From Psychrobacter vallis (GTDB lineage: Bacteria > Pseudomonadota > Gammaproteobacteria > Pseudomonadales > Moraxellaceae), in assembly GCF_904846715.1 (NCBI RefSeq), contig NZ_CAJHBU010000008.1, positions 86,751 through 150,750 on the forward strand: 64,000 bases of DNA, in the 5' to 3' direction. The notes beneath the pieces were generated by a model that had not been told where the DNA came from, ran no database searches, and worked only from the letters and a program-made list of their open reading frames with translations. The first letter of the stretch is position 1; the number at the start of each line of letters is the position of its first letter. The translations under genes and the position numbers were made by a program. This document shows positions 9,143 to 17,960 of this stretch, piece by piece.

Positions 9143-10141
9143 TTATTGCAATGCAAGATCAACTTTTGCCAAATAAGCCTCTTTTAACTCATCATCTATA
9201 AATGCTGATCTAAACGAGTTTTTTACCAATGTAATGATGTCTTCTTCCGTTATCGGCAGATTTTCATGTAAGTTAATAAAATTTTGATTTATATAGCCTT
9301 TGAAATACGCTGGGTCGTCTGAATTAACGCTGATGTTTAAACCATAATCCAAAAGCTCTTTAATATTGTGTTCTTTGTAAGTTTCAAAAACCTTGAGTTC
9401 AATATTGGAGTTCGGGCAAACCGTCAGCGGCATTTGCTCTATCTTGAGCCTTTGCATCAGCTCTGGGCTTTTTATAGACTGCACACCATGATCGATTCTA
9501 TTGATGTTCAATAAGTCTAATGCTTCGTAGATATAAGAAAAATCTGCCTCTTCGCCAGCATGGGCAACCAATTTAAAACCTTCATCTTTGGCTTTTTTGA
9601 ACACTTCTTTGAACTTCGACGGCGGATTGCCCAATTCTGATGAATCAAGACCGACCCCGATAATATCATTTTTAAACTTTAACGCTTCTTCTAACGTCTC
9701 AAACGCTTCTGCTTGTGACAGATGACGCAAAAAACACATAATGATGCAAGAGGTGATGCCATACTTTTCTTTGGCATCTGCGAGCGCTTCTTTGATACCG
9801 GTTATCACAGCCTCAAAAGGTACGCCTCTTTCTGTGTGGGTCTGTGGATCAAAAAATATCTCCGTATGAATGACATTGTCTTCGACACATTTAAGAATGT
9901 ATTCCCATGTCAAATCATAAAAATCCTCTTTGGTAAGAAGGACATTGGCACCCGCGTAGTAAATATCCAAAAAGGTTTGTAGATTGGTAAAATTATAAGC
10001 ATTGCGTACATCTTCTATGCTTTTATAAGGAATCTCCACCTGATTCTTTTTGGCCAATCTAAACATCAATTCTGGCTCTAATGAGCCTTCGATGTGTAAA
10101 TGTAGCTCAGCTTTCGGTAGTTTCTTTATCAAATCAATCAT
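9143..10141 (-). CDS. Adenine deaminase (adenosine deaminase superfamily, type 2)
   Basis: A 332-residue TIM-barrel metal hydrolase converting adenine to hypoxanthine, for purine salvage. Zinc ligands are in AELHLHIEGS (residues 11-20), VAHAGEE and VNSDDPAYF, with the catalytic His in NRIDHGVQS. The EIFFDPQTHTERG block is what I associate with the bacterial/fungal adenine deaminase subgroup (PA0148/Aah1-like) rather than with true adenosine deaminases. The substrate call is therefore inference from one motif. The gene is visibly AT- and lysine-richer than its neighbours. I start at 10141, where GGAA lies just upstream. An ATG 13 codons earlier at 10180 is possible. Confidence 0.8.
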   Translation of the reverse strand: MIDLIKKLPKAELHLHIEGSLEPELMFRLAKKNQVEIPYKSIEDVRNAYNFTNLQTFLDIYYAGANVLLTKEDFYDLTWEYILKCVEDNVIHTEIFFDPQTHTERGVPFEAVITGIKEALADAKEKYGITSCIIMCFLRHLSQAEAFETLEEALKFKNDIIGVGLDSSELGNPPSKFKEVFKKAKDEGFKLVAHAGEEADFSYIYEALDLLNINRIDHGVQSIKSPELMQRLKIEQMPLTVCPNSNIELKVFETYKEHNIKELLDYGLNISVNSDDPAYFKGYINQNFINLHENLPITEEDIITLVKNSFRSAFIDDELKEAYLAKVDLALQ

Positions 10142-10365
10142 AGGGTTCCAACGATGGTTTTTATCAAGAGATGCTGTCATAGACGATATGTATACTTAAC
10201 TGTTATAAATAAAATAACGCACTATTTCTAGGAGCGCTATTATATTTGAATTTATGCCAAAACCCCATAGCCTAAAAGCAAATCATTTAATACGATTACG
10301 CCCTGTCCTCATAGTGCGCCTTACTTATCAGTAGTGCGGTTTGTACAAACGCATGGACAGCACCT

Positions 10366-10890
10366 CTACTTCAGAAACACCACCGTATCCGACAATTCAT
10401 TGCCTTCTGGATTGTTTTCAAGATGATAATACTGCCGCAATACTTGCCCCACCTCATCTAACAGCTCAGCCAAACTCTCTTCTGTTTTTTTATGGGCAAT
10501 GCCCGATACGGCTTTTTCGCACATCGCGCGCCAAACCGTTGGGCTGACGTGAGCGCTGATACCGCGATCAGCCACGATTTCTAACTGATGCTCACAAATA
10601 TTGACATACACCAAGACACCCGTGTTTTCTTCGGTATCCCAGACTCGATATTCGCTAAATAAGTCAATCGCGCGGTCACGGCAGCCGACGTGATAGGCTT
10701 CTTGAATAGGGAGATGGTTTTCTATAATCAAAAACACCTCTCCCCGATGTCCGCGTTCAGCACTCGTTACTTTATCTGTCAGACGTGCCCTTGCTTCTGT
10801 TGTCAGCCATTTACTATGTAATAAAGGGACAAATAAAACTTGACGCCACCAGCGGGCAAAACTGGAATGTGAAGCGTTATTTTCTGCCAT
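10366..10890 (-). CDS. TPM-domain (YgcG-like) protein without membrane anchor
   Basis: A 174-residue protein with the TPM_phosphatase fold. The VTSAERGHRGEVFLII block, RDRAIDLFSEYRVWDTEENTGVLVYV and VADRGISAHVS follow the order seen in other TPM proteins. Unlike its neighbour it has no signal peptide or glycine-rich tail. It is the last gene of a lemA-ygcG-TPM unit on the minus strand, with a 50-base gap after the ygcG-like gene. The ATG at 10890 is preceded by GAGGAAA, so the longer frame to 10914 is not used. Function is unknown; the neighbourhood suggests an envelope role. Confidence 0.85.
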   Translation of the reverse strand: MAENNASHSSFARWWRQVLFVPLLHSKWLTTEARARLTDKVTSAERGHRGEVFLIIENHLPIQEAYHVGCRDRAIDLFSEYRVWDTEENTGVLVYVNICEHQLEIVADRGISAHVSPTVWRAMCEKAVSGIAHKKTEESLAELLDEVGQVLRQYYHLENNPEGNELSDTVVFLK

Positions 10891-10940
10891 TGTATATTTC
10901 CTCAAATACGTCATTGCTGACGGTCAGTTAGTGAATAAGT

Positions 10941-12134
10941 CTACCAAGAGCCACCAGCACCGCCGCCACCAAAGCCGCCACCACCACCGCCAAAGCCGCC
11001 GCCACCGAAACCCCCACCGCCAAAGCCACCACCACTACCGCCGCCCATACCGGGAAGGAAGATCATGCCGCCGCCTCTGCGGCCACCTCCTTTACCACCG
11101 CCGCCTTTACCGCCACCACCGCCGCGTGAAATCAAAAACAACCAGATGAATATGGCCATAATCAATGTCATAAAAAAGCCGCCGCCCAATGCCAATGCAC
11201 CAGCAAAGAAACCACCAGCAGCAAGGATAGAGCCAAACACGCGGCCAAATATACTAGTAATAAAGCTACCGAATATCATCGCCATGACAAATAAGAAAAT
11301 AGGCAATGGCAGCTCATCTGATCCTTGCTGAGTGCTGCGTTCGGCAGCTTGAGCATCCGCACGAGCTAAAACCTCAGGATCAGCAGTCAGGCGCGCTTGT
11401 AGTGCATTCACCCCTGCCAAAATCCCAGCGCCATAGTTGTCTTGTTTAAATAAAGGCGTGATATCCTCACGAATGATACGATTGACGGCAGCATCTGGTA
11501 ATACGCCTTCCAATCCATAGCCTGTCAAGATATACATATCACGATCATTGACCGCGACGACTATCAACAGACCGTCATCGATCGCGTCATCACCGAGCTG
11601 CCATTTTTCGGCCACTTGCAAGGCGTAATCAAATATCGGCTGACCATTGGTCGTCGGTACGATAACGACAGCAGCTTGGGCTAAGCCTTGCTGATAAATA
11701 CTCCTAAGCTGCGCTTCCAAACGTTGTTTTTCTTGAGGGTTTAATATATTGGCCTGATCAACGACAGGTTCATTCAATATCAGTTTATCAGCATCGACGC
11801 TCTCAGCACTTGACGCTACTGGTGGCTGAGCTGGTGTTTGCGTATTAGCTGTTGCTTCAGTTGTGGTTTTATCATTAGCCGCATTAGGGTTGATGGCATC
11901 ATTGCCCAATATGGCGCCATTGATGGCCTCGTTACCCAACACCGTATCATTGATGGCTTCGTTGGATTCACCTGCTTTGGCAATCGCCACCAAATCCTCA
12001 ACGCTACGATTTTGCATGCTCGAGGTGTTATCTGTAGACACCGCCGCATCTTCAGACGCAGCATGCAGCACAGACGTACCACTCATGCTTAGAGTGACCA
12101 ATAATGCTGATAAGATTGCTTTTGAATTATTCAT
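10941..12134 (-). CDS. YgcG-type TPM-domain membrane protein with glycine-rich tail
   Basis: A 397-residue exported protein. It has a signal peptide (residues 1-25, ending LHA), a low-complexity N-terminal region with an in-frame repeat (NEAINDTVLG / NEAINGAILG / NDAIN), a TPM domain at about residues 120-255, two hydrophobic segments at about 275-330, and a terminal ~65 residues made almost entirely of glycine with a few aromatic and basic residues. This architecture and the lemA neighbour are standard for YgcG proteins, whose role is still unclear. Transcription probably runs lemA, ygcG, TPM. Confidence 0.88.
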   Translation of the reverse strand: MNNSKAILSALLVTLSMSGTSVLHAASEDAAVSTDNTSSMQNRSVEDLVAIAKAGESNEAINDTVLGNEAINGAILGNDAINPNAANDKTTTEATANTQTPAQPPVASSAESVDADKLILNEPVVDQANILNPQEKQRLEAQLRSIYQQGLAQAAVVIVPTTNGQPIFDYALQVAEKWQLGDDAIDDGLLIVVAVNDRDMYILTGYGLEGVLPDAAVNRIIREDITPLFKQDNYGAGILAGVNALQARLTADPEVLARADAQAAERSTQQGSDELPLPIFLFVMAMIFGSFITSIFGRVFGSILAAGGFFAGALALGGGFFMTLIMAIFIWLFLISRGGGGGKGGGGKGGGRRGGGMIFLPGMGGGSGGGFGGGGFGGGGFGGGGGGFGGGGAGGSW

Positions 12135-12288
12135 CTAATCTATACCACCTCAAGTGACATCTATACTAAATTAATAAGCATTTGCATCCATCAATGCCTT
12201 TAAAAAAGTTTGGCAAGGTAATCCAAACCAGTAACGCGGCAAATATAGCGCGCTACTTTTATGCTGGTTCAACTATACTGATTCAATA

Positions 12289-12921
12289 TTACTCAGCTGG
12301 CGCTGCATTGTCGTCACCGAAGTCAACACTTGGCGCCGTTGAGATAGCCTCTTCATTTGCCACGCTAAAGTTCGGTTTGGCATCCATCCCAAATACTTTT
12401 GCGGTGATGTTGGTTGGGAACTGGCGCACCGTTGTATTGTATCCCTGTACTTCTTGGATATAGCGGTTACGAGCCACGGCAATACGGTTTTCAGTGCCTT
12501 CAAGCTGTGCTTGCAAGTCTTGGAACAACGCATCTGACTTTAGCTCAGGATAACGCTCAGACACTGCCATTAGACGTGATAATGCACCCGTCATTTGTTC
12601 TTGGGCAGCCGCATAACGCTCCATCGCTTCTGGGTCATTGAGCACCTCAGGCGTCACTGTGATGCCGCCAGCTCGTGAACGAGCTTCAGCCACTTGAGTA
12701 AACACCTCTTGCTCCTGCTCCGCATATTGCTGTACCACTTTGACTAAGTTTGGTACCAAATCAGAACGGCGCTGATATTGGTTGACCACTTCTGACCACG
12801 AAGCAGTCACTTGCTCGTCTTGTGCTTGTAGGTTGTTATAACCACAACCGCTTAGACCAACTGTAGAAGTCGCTAATACTGCTGCCAGCAACATAGGTTT
12901 TGCTATTGATTGACGCGTCAT
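12289..12921 (-). CDS. lemA: LemA family lipoprotein
   Basis: A 210-residue LemA-domain protein. The N-terminus is a lipoprotein signal (LSGCGYNNLQ), so it is anchored in the envelope rather than spanning it. The following helices contain the LemA core: WSEVVNQYQRRSDLVPNLV, then the LMAVSERYPELKSD block and ENRIAVARNRYIQEVQGYN. AGGAGAG lies at good spacing before the ATG at 12921, so the frame extending to 12966 is not used. It is the first gene of the unit with the two TPM-domain genes, as in many bacteria. Confidence 0.93.
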   Translation of the reverse strand: MTRQSIAKPMLLAAVLATSTVGLSGCGYNNLQAQDEQVTASWSEVVNQYQRRSDLVPNLVKVVQQYAEQEQEVFTQVAEARSRAGGITVTPEVLNDPEAMERYAAAQEQMTGALSRLMAVSERYPELKSDALFQDLQAQLEGTENRIAVARNRYIQEVQGYNTTVRQFPTNITAKVFGMDAKPNFSVANEEAISTAPSVDFGDDNAAPAE

Positions 12922-12991
12922 CGTTGTCTCTCCTAATAATGATAAATAACAAATAGCCAGTAACACGTTTTTTAATAATTTTTTAAATGTA

Positions 12992-13137
12992 TCAAGTCAG
13001 GTCAACATAAAAGAGAGTCAGCAAAACTGGTATAGATTTTTTGTAGCCTCTGTCGGTGTAGGCACAGTAAGCCAGAAAAATTTGTACCAGTCTCGAATCA
13101 TAATCTCGTGTATCCATTTTATTTAGTATCAACTATA
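12992..13137 (-). repeat. 146-bp inverted-repeat element, family A (reverse orientation)
   Basis: Read on the minus strand this starts TATAGTTGATACTAAATAAAATGG and ends with a degenerate version of GACCTGACTATA. The core is an imperfect palindrome, with one arm starting ACTGGTACAAATTTTT and the other ending AAAATCTATACCAGT. It has the same length as the copies at 15677 and 48966. It sits 71 bases upstream of lemA. Confidence 0.75.
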
Positions 13138-14009
13138 TTAAAGATTATCACCCGCGAGGTTTCCTGACAATAATGGCGCTATCACAGTACTTTTACAATT
13201 CATCGTTACCAAAACACAACCGCAAAACCTAATCTCTATTCTCTCTCTGACTTTCCCTTTATCCAACAGAGCGTTGTGAAATTTATTGAAGCAACCGCAC
13301 GCACTTTCAGTTATGCCTCATCTAGCGTGTTTAAATAAACCAGCAGCTGCTATCAGAGCTACTTGTAACTATTCCTACATACCTTTGTGCCTTAGCTTAA
13401 GACTCAAGAACTGTCAGTACATGCGATACTTTATCGTGGTTTGTGATGGTATTCATTTCATCAAAAGCAAATATAAATTTTTATATATAAAGAAAATTCT
13501 AGTAATTGGTACAGAAATATGGCAAATTGCAGTTACGTAGCCGTACGGTTTGAATACATTTGGTAGTGGACTTATCGTTTGATTAGTATTAGTGAATCCT
13601 CGATTCCTATAGAAACATATCAAGCACCACGCCAATAATGTCATCACTCAGTACTGCTCATAGCAAGTTAAACGCTATTGGCATGATCCGTATTTAATTA
13701 CATAATCGACTATTTTATCCATTGGCCTAGTTATAGTGTATCTCATTTATAACGTGATAATAGGATATCGCAGTAATTGAGACAGCACAGGCATAGTGAC
13801 TGCCACTAAATCGTCAATATTGCTGATAAGCCAAGTGGATAAATACAGACAACTACAGTCCATTCTTAGTGGCTAAGCACGTATGAGACTTAACTTATAT
13901 ACATGAGTCGATGTAGATAATTTAACTGCTTAACTTAAATAAGTAAGTTAACCAGTTAGCTTACTCCTAGCATACAGAGCCACTTTGAGACAGTACTAGG
14001 GATATACAT
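13138..14009. other. Long intergenic region with no supported gene
   Basis: About 870 bases with only short, low-quality open frames (for example an 84-codon frame at 13286-13540) lacking ribosome-binding sites or recognisable composition. Its right end carries the leader of the symporter gene, with AGGGATAT before the ATG. I see no tRNA, riboswitch or terminator here. Confidence 0.5.
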
Positions 14010-15557
14010 ATGGAAGGTTTAGTTAACTTAGTAAACGGAATTATCTGGAGCCCCGCACTGATCTATCTGTGCTTGGGTGCGGGCCTGTTCTATTCCATTA
14101 TGACGCGCTTCGTGCAAGTACGTCTATTCGGCGAAATGATCAAACTGCTCTTCAGTGGTAAGTCTAGTGAGCAAGGTATTTCATCATTTCAGGCACTTGC
14201 CGTCTCACTCGCAGGACGTGTGGGTATGGGTAACATCGCTGGGGTAGCTGCTGCTATCGGCTTCGGTGGTCCAGGTGCTGTGTTTTGGATGTGGGTTGTG
14301 GCCTTCTTAGGCGCATCTACTGCCTACGTTGAGTCTACACTGGCACAGATTTATAAAGAGAAAGATGTGGTCACTGGTGAATATCGCGGTGGCCCTGCGT
14401 ATTATTTTGAGCGTGCACTCGGTCAAAAGTGGTACGGCATCCTCTTCGCAATCTCATCTATCCTAGCTTGTGGTATGTTCTTACCAGGTGTACAGGCAAA
14501 CGGTGTTATCAATGCGTTTGCACAGGTCATGGGTGAAGGCACTGTCATGAATATTGGCAGCTTAGAAGTCGGCTCTATGCGTTTGGTCGGCTTAGCTATC
14601 ATCTTAGTCGTACTAGGTATCATCATCTTCGGTGGTATCAAACGTATTGCAACCTTTACTGAATTCGCCGTTCCGTTTATGGCAGTTGGTTATATTGCTT
14701 TAGCCTTAATCATCATGTTCAGCAACTTCAGTTTGATCCCAGACGTATTTGGTATGATCGTTGGTGATGCCTTTACCGCTCAAGCAGGTTTTGGTGCGGC
14801 AGTTGGTTGGGGTGTAAAACGTGGTATTTACTCAAACGAAGCAGGTCAAGGTACAGGCCCTCACGCTGCTGCTGCTGCTGAAGTTCAGCATCCATCACAG
14901 CAAGGCCTAGTACAGGCATTCTCAGTGTATGTTGATACGCTACTGGTTTGTTCTGCTACTGCCTTTATGATTTTGTCTACTGGCATGTACAACATTCAAG
15001 GTACATTACCAGATGGTCAGTTCATCGTACAGAACGTCGCTGCTACTACTGAAATCAATGCGCCTGCCTTTACGCAAATGGCAATGGAATCTGTATACGG
15101 TACGTTTGGTAATGTCTTTATCGCCATCGCTGTATTCTTCTTTGCCTTTACTACCATTTTGGCTTACTACTACATCGCTGAAGTAAACGTGGCTTACTTG
15201 ACACGTTTTCTTGGTCGCGGTGCTAATAAGACAGGTTTGTTCTTAGTAAAAGTCTTAATCATGGCGATGGTTGCTTATGGTGGTCTAAACTCAGCCGGTT
15301 ACATCTGGGCAATTGGTGATATCGGTGTTGGTCTTATGGCTTGGCTCAACATTGTTGGTATCTTGGTCATCTTTATTGTGGCTCGTCCAACTCTTACCAT
15401 GCTTAAAGACTACGAAGCACAACGTAAAGCGGGTGTTGAGCGCTATAGTTTTGATCCTGCAAAATTTGGTATCAAAAACGCACCGTATTGGGAAGAGCGT
15501 CATTTAGCAGAACAAAAAAGAATGAACGCAGATCCATTACGTAAAGAACATAGATAA
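14010..15557 (+). CDS. Alanine or glycine:cation symporter (AGCS family)
   Basis: A 515-residue inner-membrane carrier importing alanine or glycine with Na+. Family motifs are present: GISSFQALAVSLAGRVGMGNI near residue 60, GGPGAVFWMW, the substrate-site region GWGVKRGIYSNEAGQG near residue 265, and about ten transmembrane helices. The C-terminal ~45 residues are a charged cytoplasmic tail. It is monocistronic: a long gap lies before it and a strong terminator directly after. Substrate preference between alanine and glycine cannot be read from the sequence. Confidence 0.95.
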   Translation: MEGLVNLVNGIIWSPALIYLCLGAGLFYSIMTRFVQVRLFGEMIKLLFSGKSSEQGISSFQALAVSLAGRVGMGNIAGVAAAIGFGGPGAVFWMWVVAFLGASTAYVESTLAQIYKEKDVVTGEYRGGPAYYFERALGQKWYGILFAISSILACGMFLPGVQANGVINAFAQVMGEGTVMNIGSLEVGSMRLVGLAIILVVLGIIIFGGIKRIATFTEFAVPFMAVGYIALALIIMFSNFSLIPDVFGMIVGDAFTAQAGFGAAVGWGVKRGIYSNEAGQGTGPHAAAAAEVQHPSQQGLVQAFSVYVDTLLVCSATAFMILSTGMYNIQGTLPDGQFIVQNVAATTEINAPAFTQMAMESVYGTFGNVFIAIAVFFFAFTTILAYYYIAEVNVAYLTRFLGRGANKTGLFLVKVLIMAMVAYGGLNSAGYIWAIGDIGVGLMAWLNIVGILVIFIVARPTLTMLKDYEAQRKAGVERYSFDPAKFGIKNAPYWEERHLAEQKRMNADPLRKEHR

Positions 15558-15590
15558 TATTTTCTAGTGTAGTGAATATTTACCATTTTA

Positions 15591-15632
15591 AGCAAAAGCC
15601 CGAGACCATCGTCTCGGGCTTTTGCATTTTTT
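15591..15632 (+). terminator. Terminator of the AGCS symporter gene
   Basis: Perfect stem GCAAAAGCCCGAGAC / GTCTCGGGCTTTTGC with a 4-base loop and a following T-rich stretch, 33 bases after the stop codon. Confidence 0.93.
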
Positions 15633-15676
15633 ACCAAATCAAAAAATACAGTTAGCTTTATCAAATTTTTTTAGCC

Positions 15677-15822
15677 CATAATCGATTCCAAATAAAACAG
15701 ATGCATTATATTCCAACACTGAACTGGCATAAATTTTTCTTGCTTGCTGTGCCTTCGCAGACAGAGGCGGTAAAAAATTCATGCCAGTCTTGCTTTGTCG
15801 TTTTTATACTGAACTCGCTATA
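15677..15822 (+). repeat. 146-bp inverted-repeat element, family A
   Basis: The left end (ATAATCGATTCCAAATAAAAC) and right end (TTTTTATACTGAACTCGCTATA) are degenerate versions of the TATAGTCGATACC... / ...GACCTGACTATA ends. The core ACTGGCATAAATTTTTC...GACAGAGGCGGTAAAAAATTCATGCCAGT is the family A hairpin. Just downstream, 15836-15875 resembles the right half of family B. Confidence 0.7.
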
Positions 15823-15895
15823 CTATGTATGATACTTACACTCGTTTTCCTTGCTACCCTAATTTGTAAGATTGGGATCACCATTCTACAGACAC

Positions 15896-15923
15896 AAAAA
15901 AGCCCAGCACAATGGCTAGGCTT
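15896..15923 (-). terminator. Terminator of fasciclin lipoprotein gene 1
   Basis: On the minus strand the stem AAGCCTAGC / GCTGGGCTT is followed by six T, 45 bases after the stop codon. Confidence 0.8.
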
Positions 15924-15967
15924 CTTCACTATTATAGTGTTATCAATAAATTGTTTATAGAAACAAC

Positions 15968-16573
15968 TTACTCAGGCATTAATACTGCATCGATAGTGTG
16001 TACCACACCATTTGTTGCCATGATATCAGTACCAGTAATATTAGCAGTGTTACCAGCTGCATCAGTAATCACGTTAGCATCGCTGATGTTGATAGTGGCG
16101 CCATTAACAGTAGCAACGTCAGTACCATAAGGAATATCAGCTGCCATAACTATCATAGGTAGTACATGATATGGAAGTACTTTATTTAACAGTTCTGTGT
16201 TAGCCAATAGCTCTTCTTTGGTAACGCCTAACTTTTCTAATACAGGAGCAAACGCATCGTCAGTAGGTGCGAATACCGTATAAGTACCGTCTTCCATCAT
16301 CATCGTATCAAGACCAGCCGATTGTAGTGCAGCGGTTAAGATGGTTAGGTTTTCGTTGCCAGCTGCGATTTCAGCAATGGTTTGCGTAGCAGCAGCATCA
16401 GCCATTGGATCTGCTTCAACCATTGGTTCAGCCTCAACAACTGGATCTACTACTACTTCTTCAGTAGTGACTTCTGGCTCAACTGGATCAGCAACGGTTT
16501 CGGTATCATTACAAGCTGCCAACGACATGGCTGCAGTAATAACGGCGATAGATAATAGGTTCTTCTTTAGCAT
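15968..16573 (-). CDS. Fasciclin (FAS1)-domain lipoprotein 1
   Basis: A 201-residue exported lipoprotein. The signal ends in LAAC (Cys near residue 21), followed by a ~35-residue acidic Val/Glu/Pro/Asp-rich linker and one FAS1 domain at about residues 62-201. The FAS1 hallmarks are YTVFAPTDDAF, YHVLPMIVMAADI and the C-terminal TNGVVHTIDAVLMPE. Such proteins are usually adhesive or matrix-associated. AAGGAAC precedes the ATG. It is encoded in tandem with a second FAS1 gene, with a decayed FAS1 tail between them. Confidence 0.92.
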   Translation of the reverse strand: MLKKNLLSIAVITAAMSLAACNDTETVADPVEPEVTTEEVVVDPVVEAEPMVEADPMADAAATQTIAEIAAGNENLTILTAALQSAGLDTMMMEDGTYTVFAPTDDAFAPVLEKLGVTKEELLANTELLNKVLPYHVLPMIVMAADIPYGTDVATVNGATINISDANVITDAAGNTANITGTDIMATNGVVHTIDAVLMPE

Positions 16574-16771
16574 AGGTCGTTCCTTATGGATAAATGGATA
16601 AATTATGTGCTTAACAGATAAGGTGTCTTAAGTAATAAATACAACAATGCAAAAATCACCTGACTGTAAAACCTCCTTGCTGCAAGCAATGCCACTATTA
16701 AATGGCATCGAGTACATCAAATCTGTTATGCCAATAACTGTAATTTTAACTGATTAATTTTAAATTGATGC

Positions 16772-16855
16772 TTATTTAAGTAGCGACACTGTATCGATCA
16801 CGTGTACTACCTCATTGTCCTTGTGAATATTCGCTTCACCACGACAATCCAAGCC
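16772..16855 (-). pseudogene. Fossil C-terminus of a third FAS1 domain
   Basis: Immediately after the stop codon of fasciclin gene 2, the same reading frame stays open for 27 codons and ends EVVHVIDTVSLLK-stop. This is a clear copy of the FAS1 C-terminus of the neighbouring gene (GVVHVIDRVLLPK-stop). The upstream part (RGEANIHKDN) is only loosely alignable. There is no start codon, so it reads as the remainder of a tandem duplication, or as a tail reached only by stop-codon readthrough. Confidence 0.7.
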
Positions 16856-17410
16856 TTATTTAGGCAGTAATACTCTATCAATGACGTGTACCACACCATT
16901 AGTAGCGGCAATGTCTGTTTTTACGATATTAGTGGTACGACCCATTTCGTCCATCAATTTACCTTGGCTTGTCACCATTAGGGTATCTTTACTTAGCATC
17001 ATAACGTTACCAGGCTTCACATCTTTTGCGTATACTGGCGCCGCACCATTGATAACGTGGTAGCCTAAAATTTTGGTTAATAGTGGCTTGTTAGCAAATA
17101 ATTGTGCTTTGCTCATGCCAGTTTCTTGCAATGCTTGTGCAAACGCGGCATTGGTTGGGGCAAATATCGTATAGTTGGCATTTGGATTAGACAACGCACC
17201 TGCCAAATCTGCTGCAACAACGGCTTCAACCAGTAATGAGAAATCAGGGTTGCTTTGGGCAACTTGTACCACATTCATTTTTGCCATAGATTGGCTATGC
17301 ACAGGCGTAGCCGCAGTAGCGCTTTTGCTTGGCATCATATTGTTACAAGCACTTAAACCAGCGATTGAAATGGCTAATGTACCGATAGTGGCGATTTTGG
17401 TAAGTTTCAT
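16856..17410 (-). CDS. Fasciclin (FAS1)-domain lipoprotein 2
   Basis: A 184-residue lipoprotein with signal peptide ending LSAC (Cys near residue 22), a short linker and one FAS1 domain at about residues 48-184. Key blocks are YTIFAPTNAAFAQAL, LTKILGYHVINGAAP and ATNGVVHVIDRVLLPK. AAGGAAA precedes the ATG. It lies upstream of fasciclin gene 1 on the same strand, about 280 bases away. The region between holds the FAS1 fossil and a small hairpin (16690-16707) without a T-run, so co-transcription is uncertain. Confidence 0.93.
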   Translation of the reverse strand: MKLTKIATIGTLAISIAGLSACNNMMPSKSATAATPVHSQSMAKMNVVQVAQSNPDFSLLVEAVVAADLAGALSNPNANYTIFAPTNAAFAQALQETGMSKAQLFANKPLLTKILGYHVINGAAPVYAKDVKPGNVMMLSKDTLMVTSQGKLMDEMGRTTNIVKTDIAATNGVVHVIDRVLLPK

Positions 17411-17960
17411 AACATTTTCCTTAATGATTGAGTCTTTATTGACTATGATTTTGCAGGTTAAATTGTCTTTCTCTCAAAGCAATGACTTAATTTAATACTA
17501 CTGCCACGAGCAAATAGTAAGAGAATAAAAATCATTAACATTTACTAGTAAGCATTACTTACAAAACATTAATCCTTCTGAAATTAAACTAACATATACA
17601 AGACCTTTATCAATTCCCCTTTTCGCTATTTTTTGTAGTAACGATGTAAATTGTGTCCGTCTAATACGCGTCGCTGCTGCCTTTACCGGAGAAAAGCACC
17701 CCTTTGTGTAACATTTGAAAGGCCATTATATTTATTCATGACGATTTATCCGTGATATGCAATAGCATTTGGTGTCATGCTCAGTCATTTAACGGGTAAG
17801 CAATATGGTTATCATGTTGCCAAAGCAGAATAAGTACTATCCCGTGTACTACATATTTTTCATGCTAAAATAATGCGGATTTGCTCGTTCCTTTTAGAGA
17901 TTTTGTACGCTATTCATTACTCCTTCCCTTCATAATATTGACGATATAAGCAGCGCTCCT
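17411..17960. other. Divergent intergenic region between fasciclin gene 2 and metH
   Basis: About 550 bases with no supported reading frame. I looked for a cobalamin riboswitch upstream of metH and did not recognise its conserved core. The metH leader has no obvious Shine-Dalgarno sequence. Confidence 0.45.

Noticed and set aside
10366..12134. Frameshift splitting one TPM protein into two genes
   Set aside because: Both products have their own complete TPM domain and ribosome-binding sites, so they are separate genes.
13286..13540. 84-codon frame in the long intergenic region
   Set aside because: No ribosome-binding site, odd composition, no recognisable domain.
17640..17960. Possible cobalamin riboswitch upstream of metH
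   Set aside because: I could not find the conserved B12-box core; position alone is not evidence.
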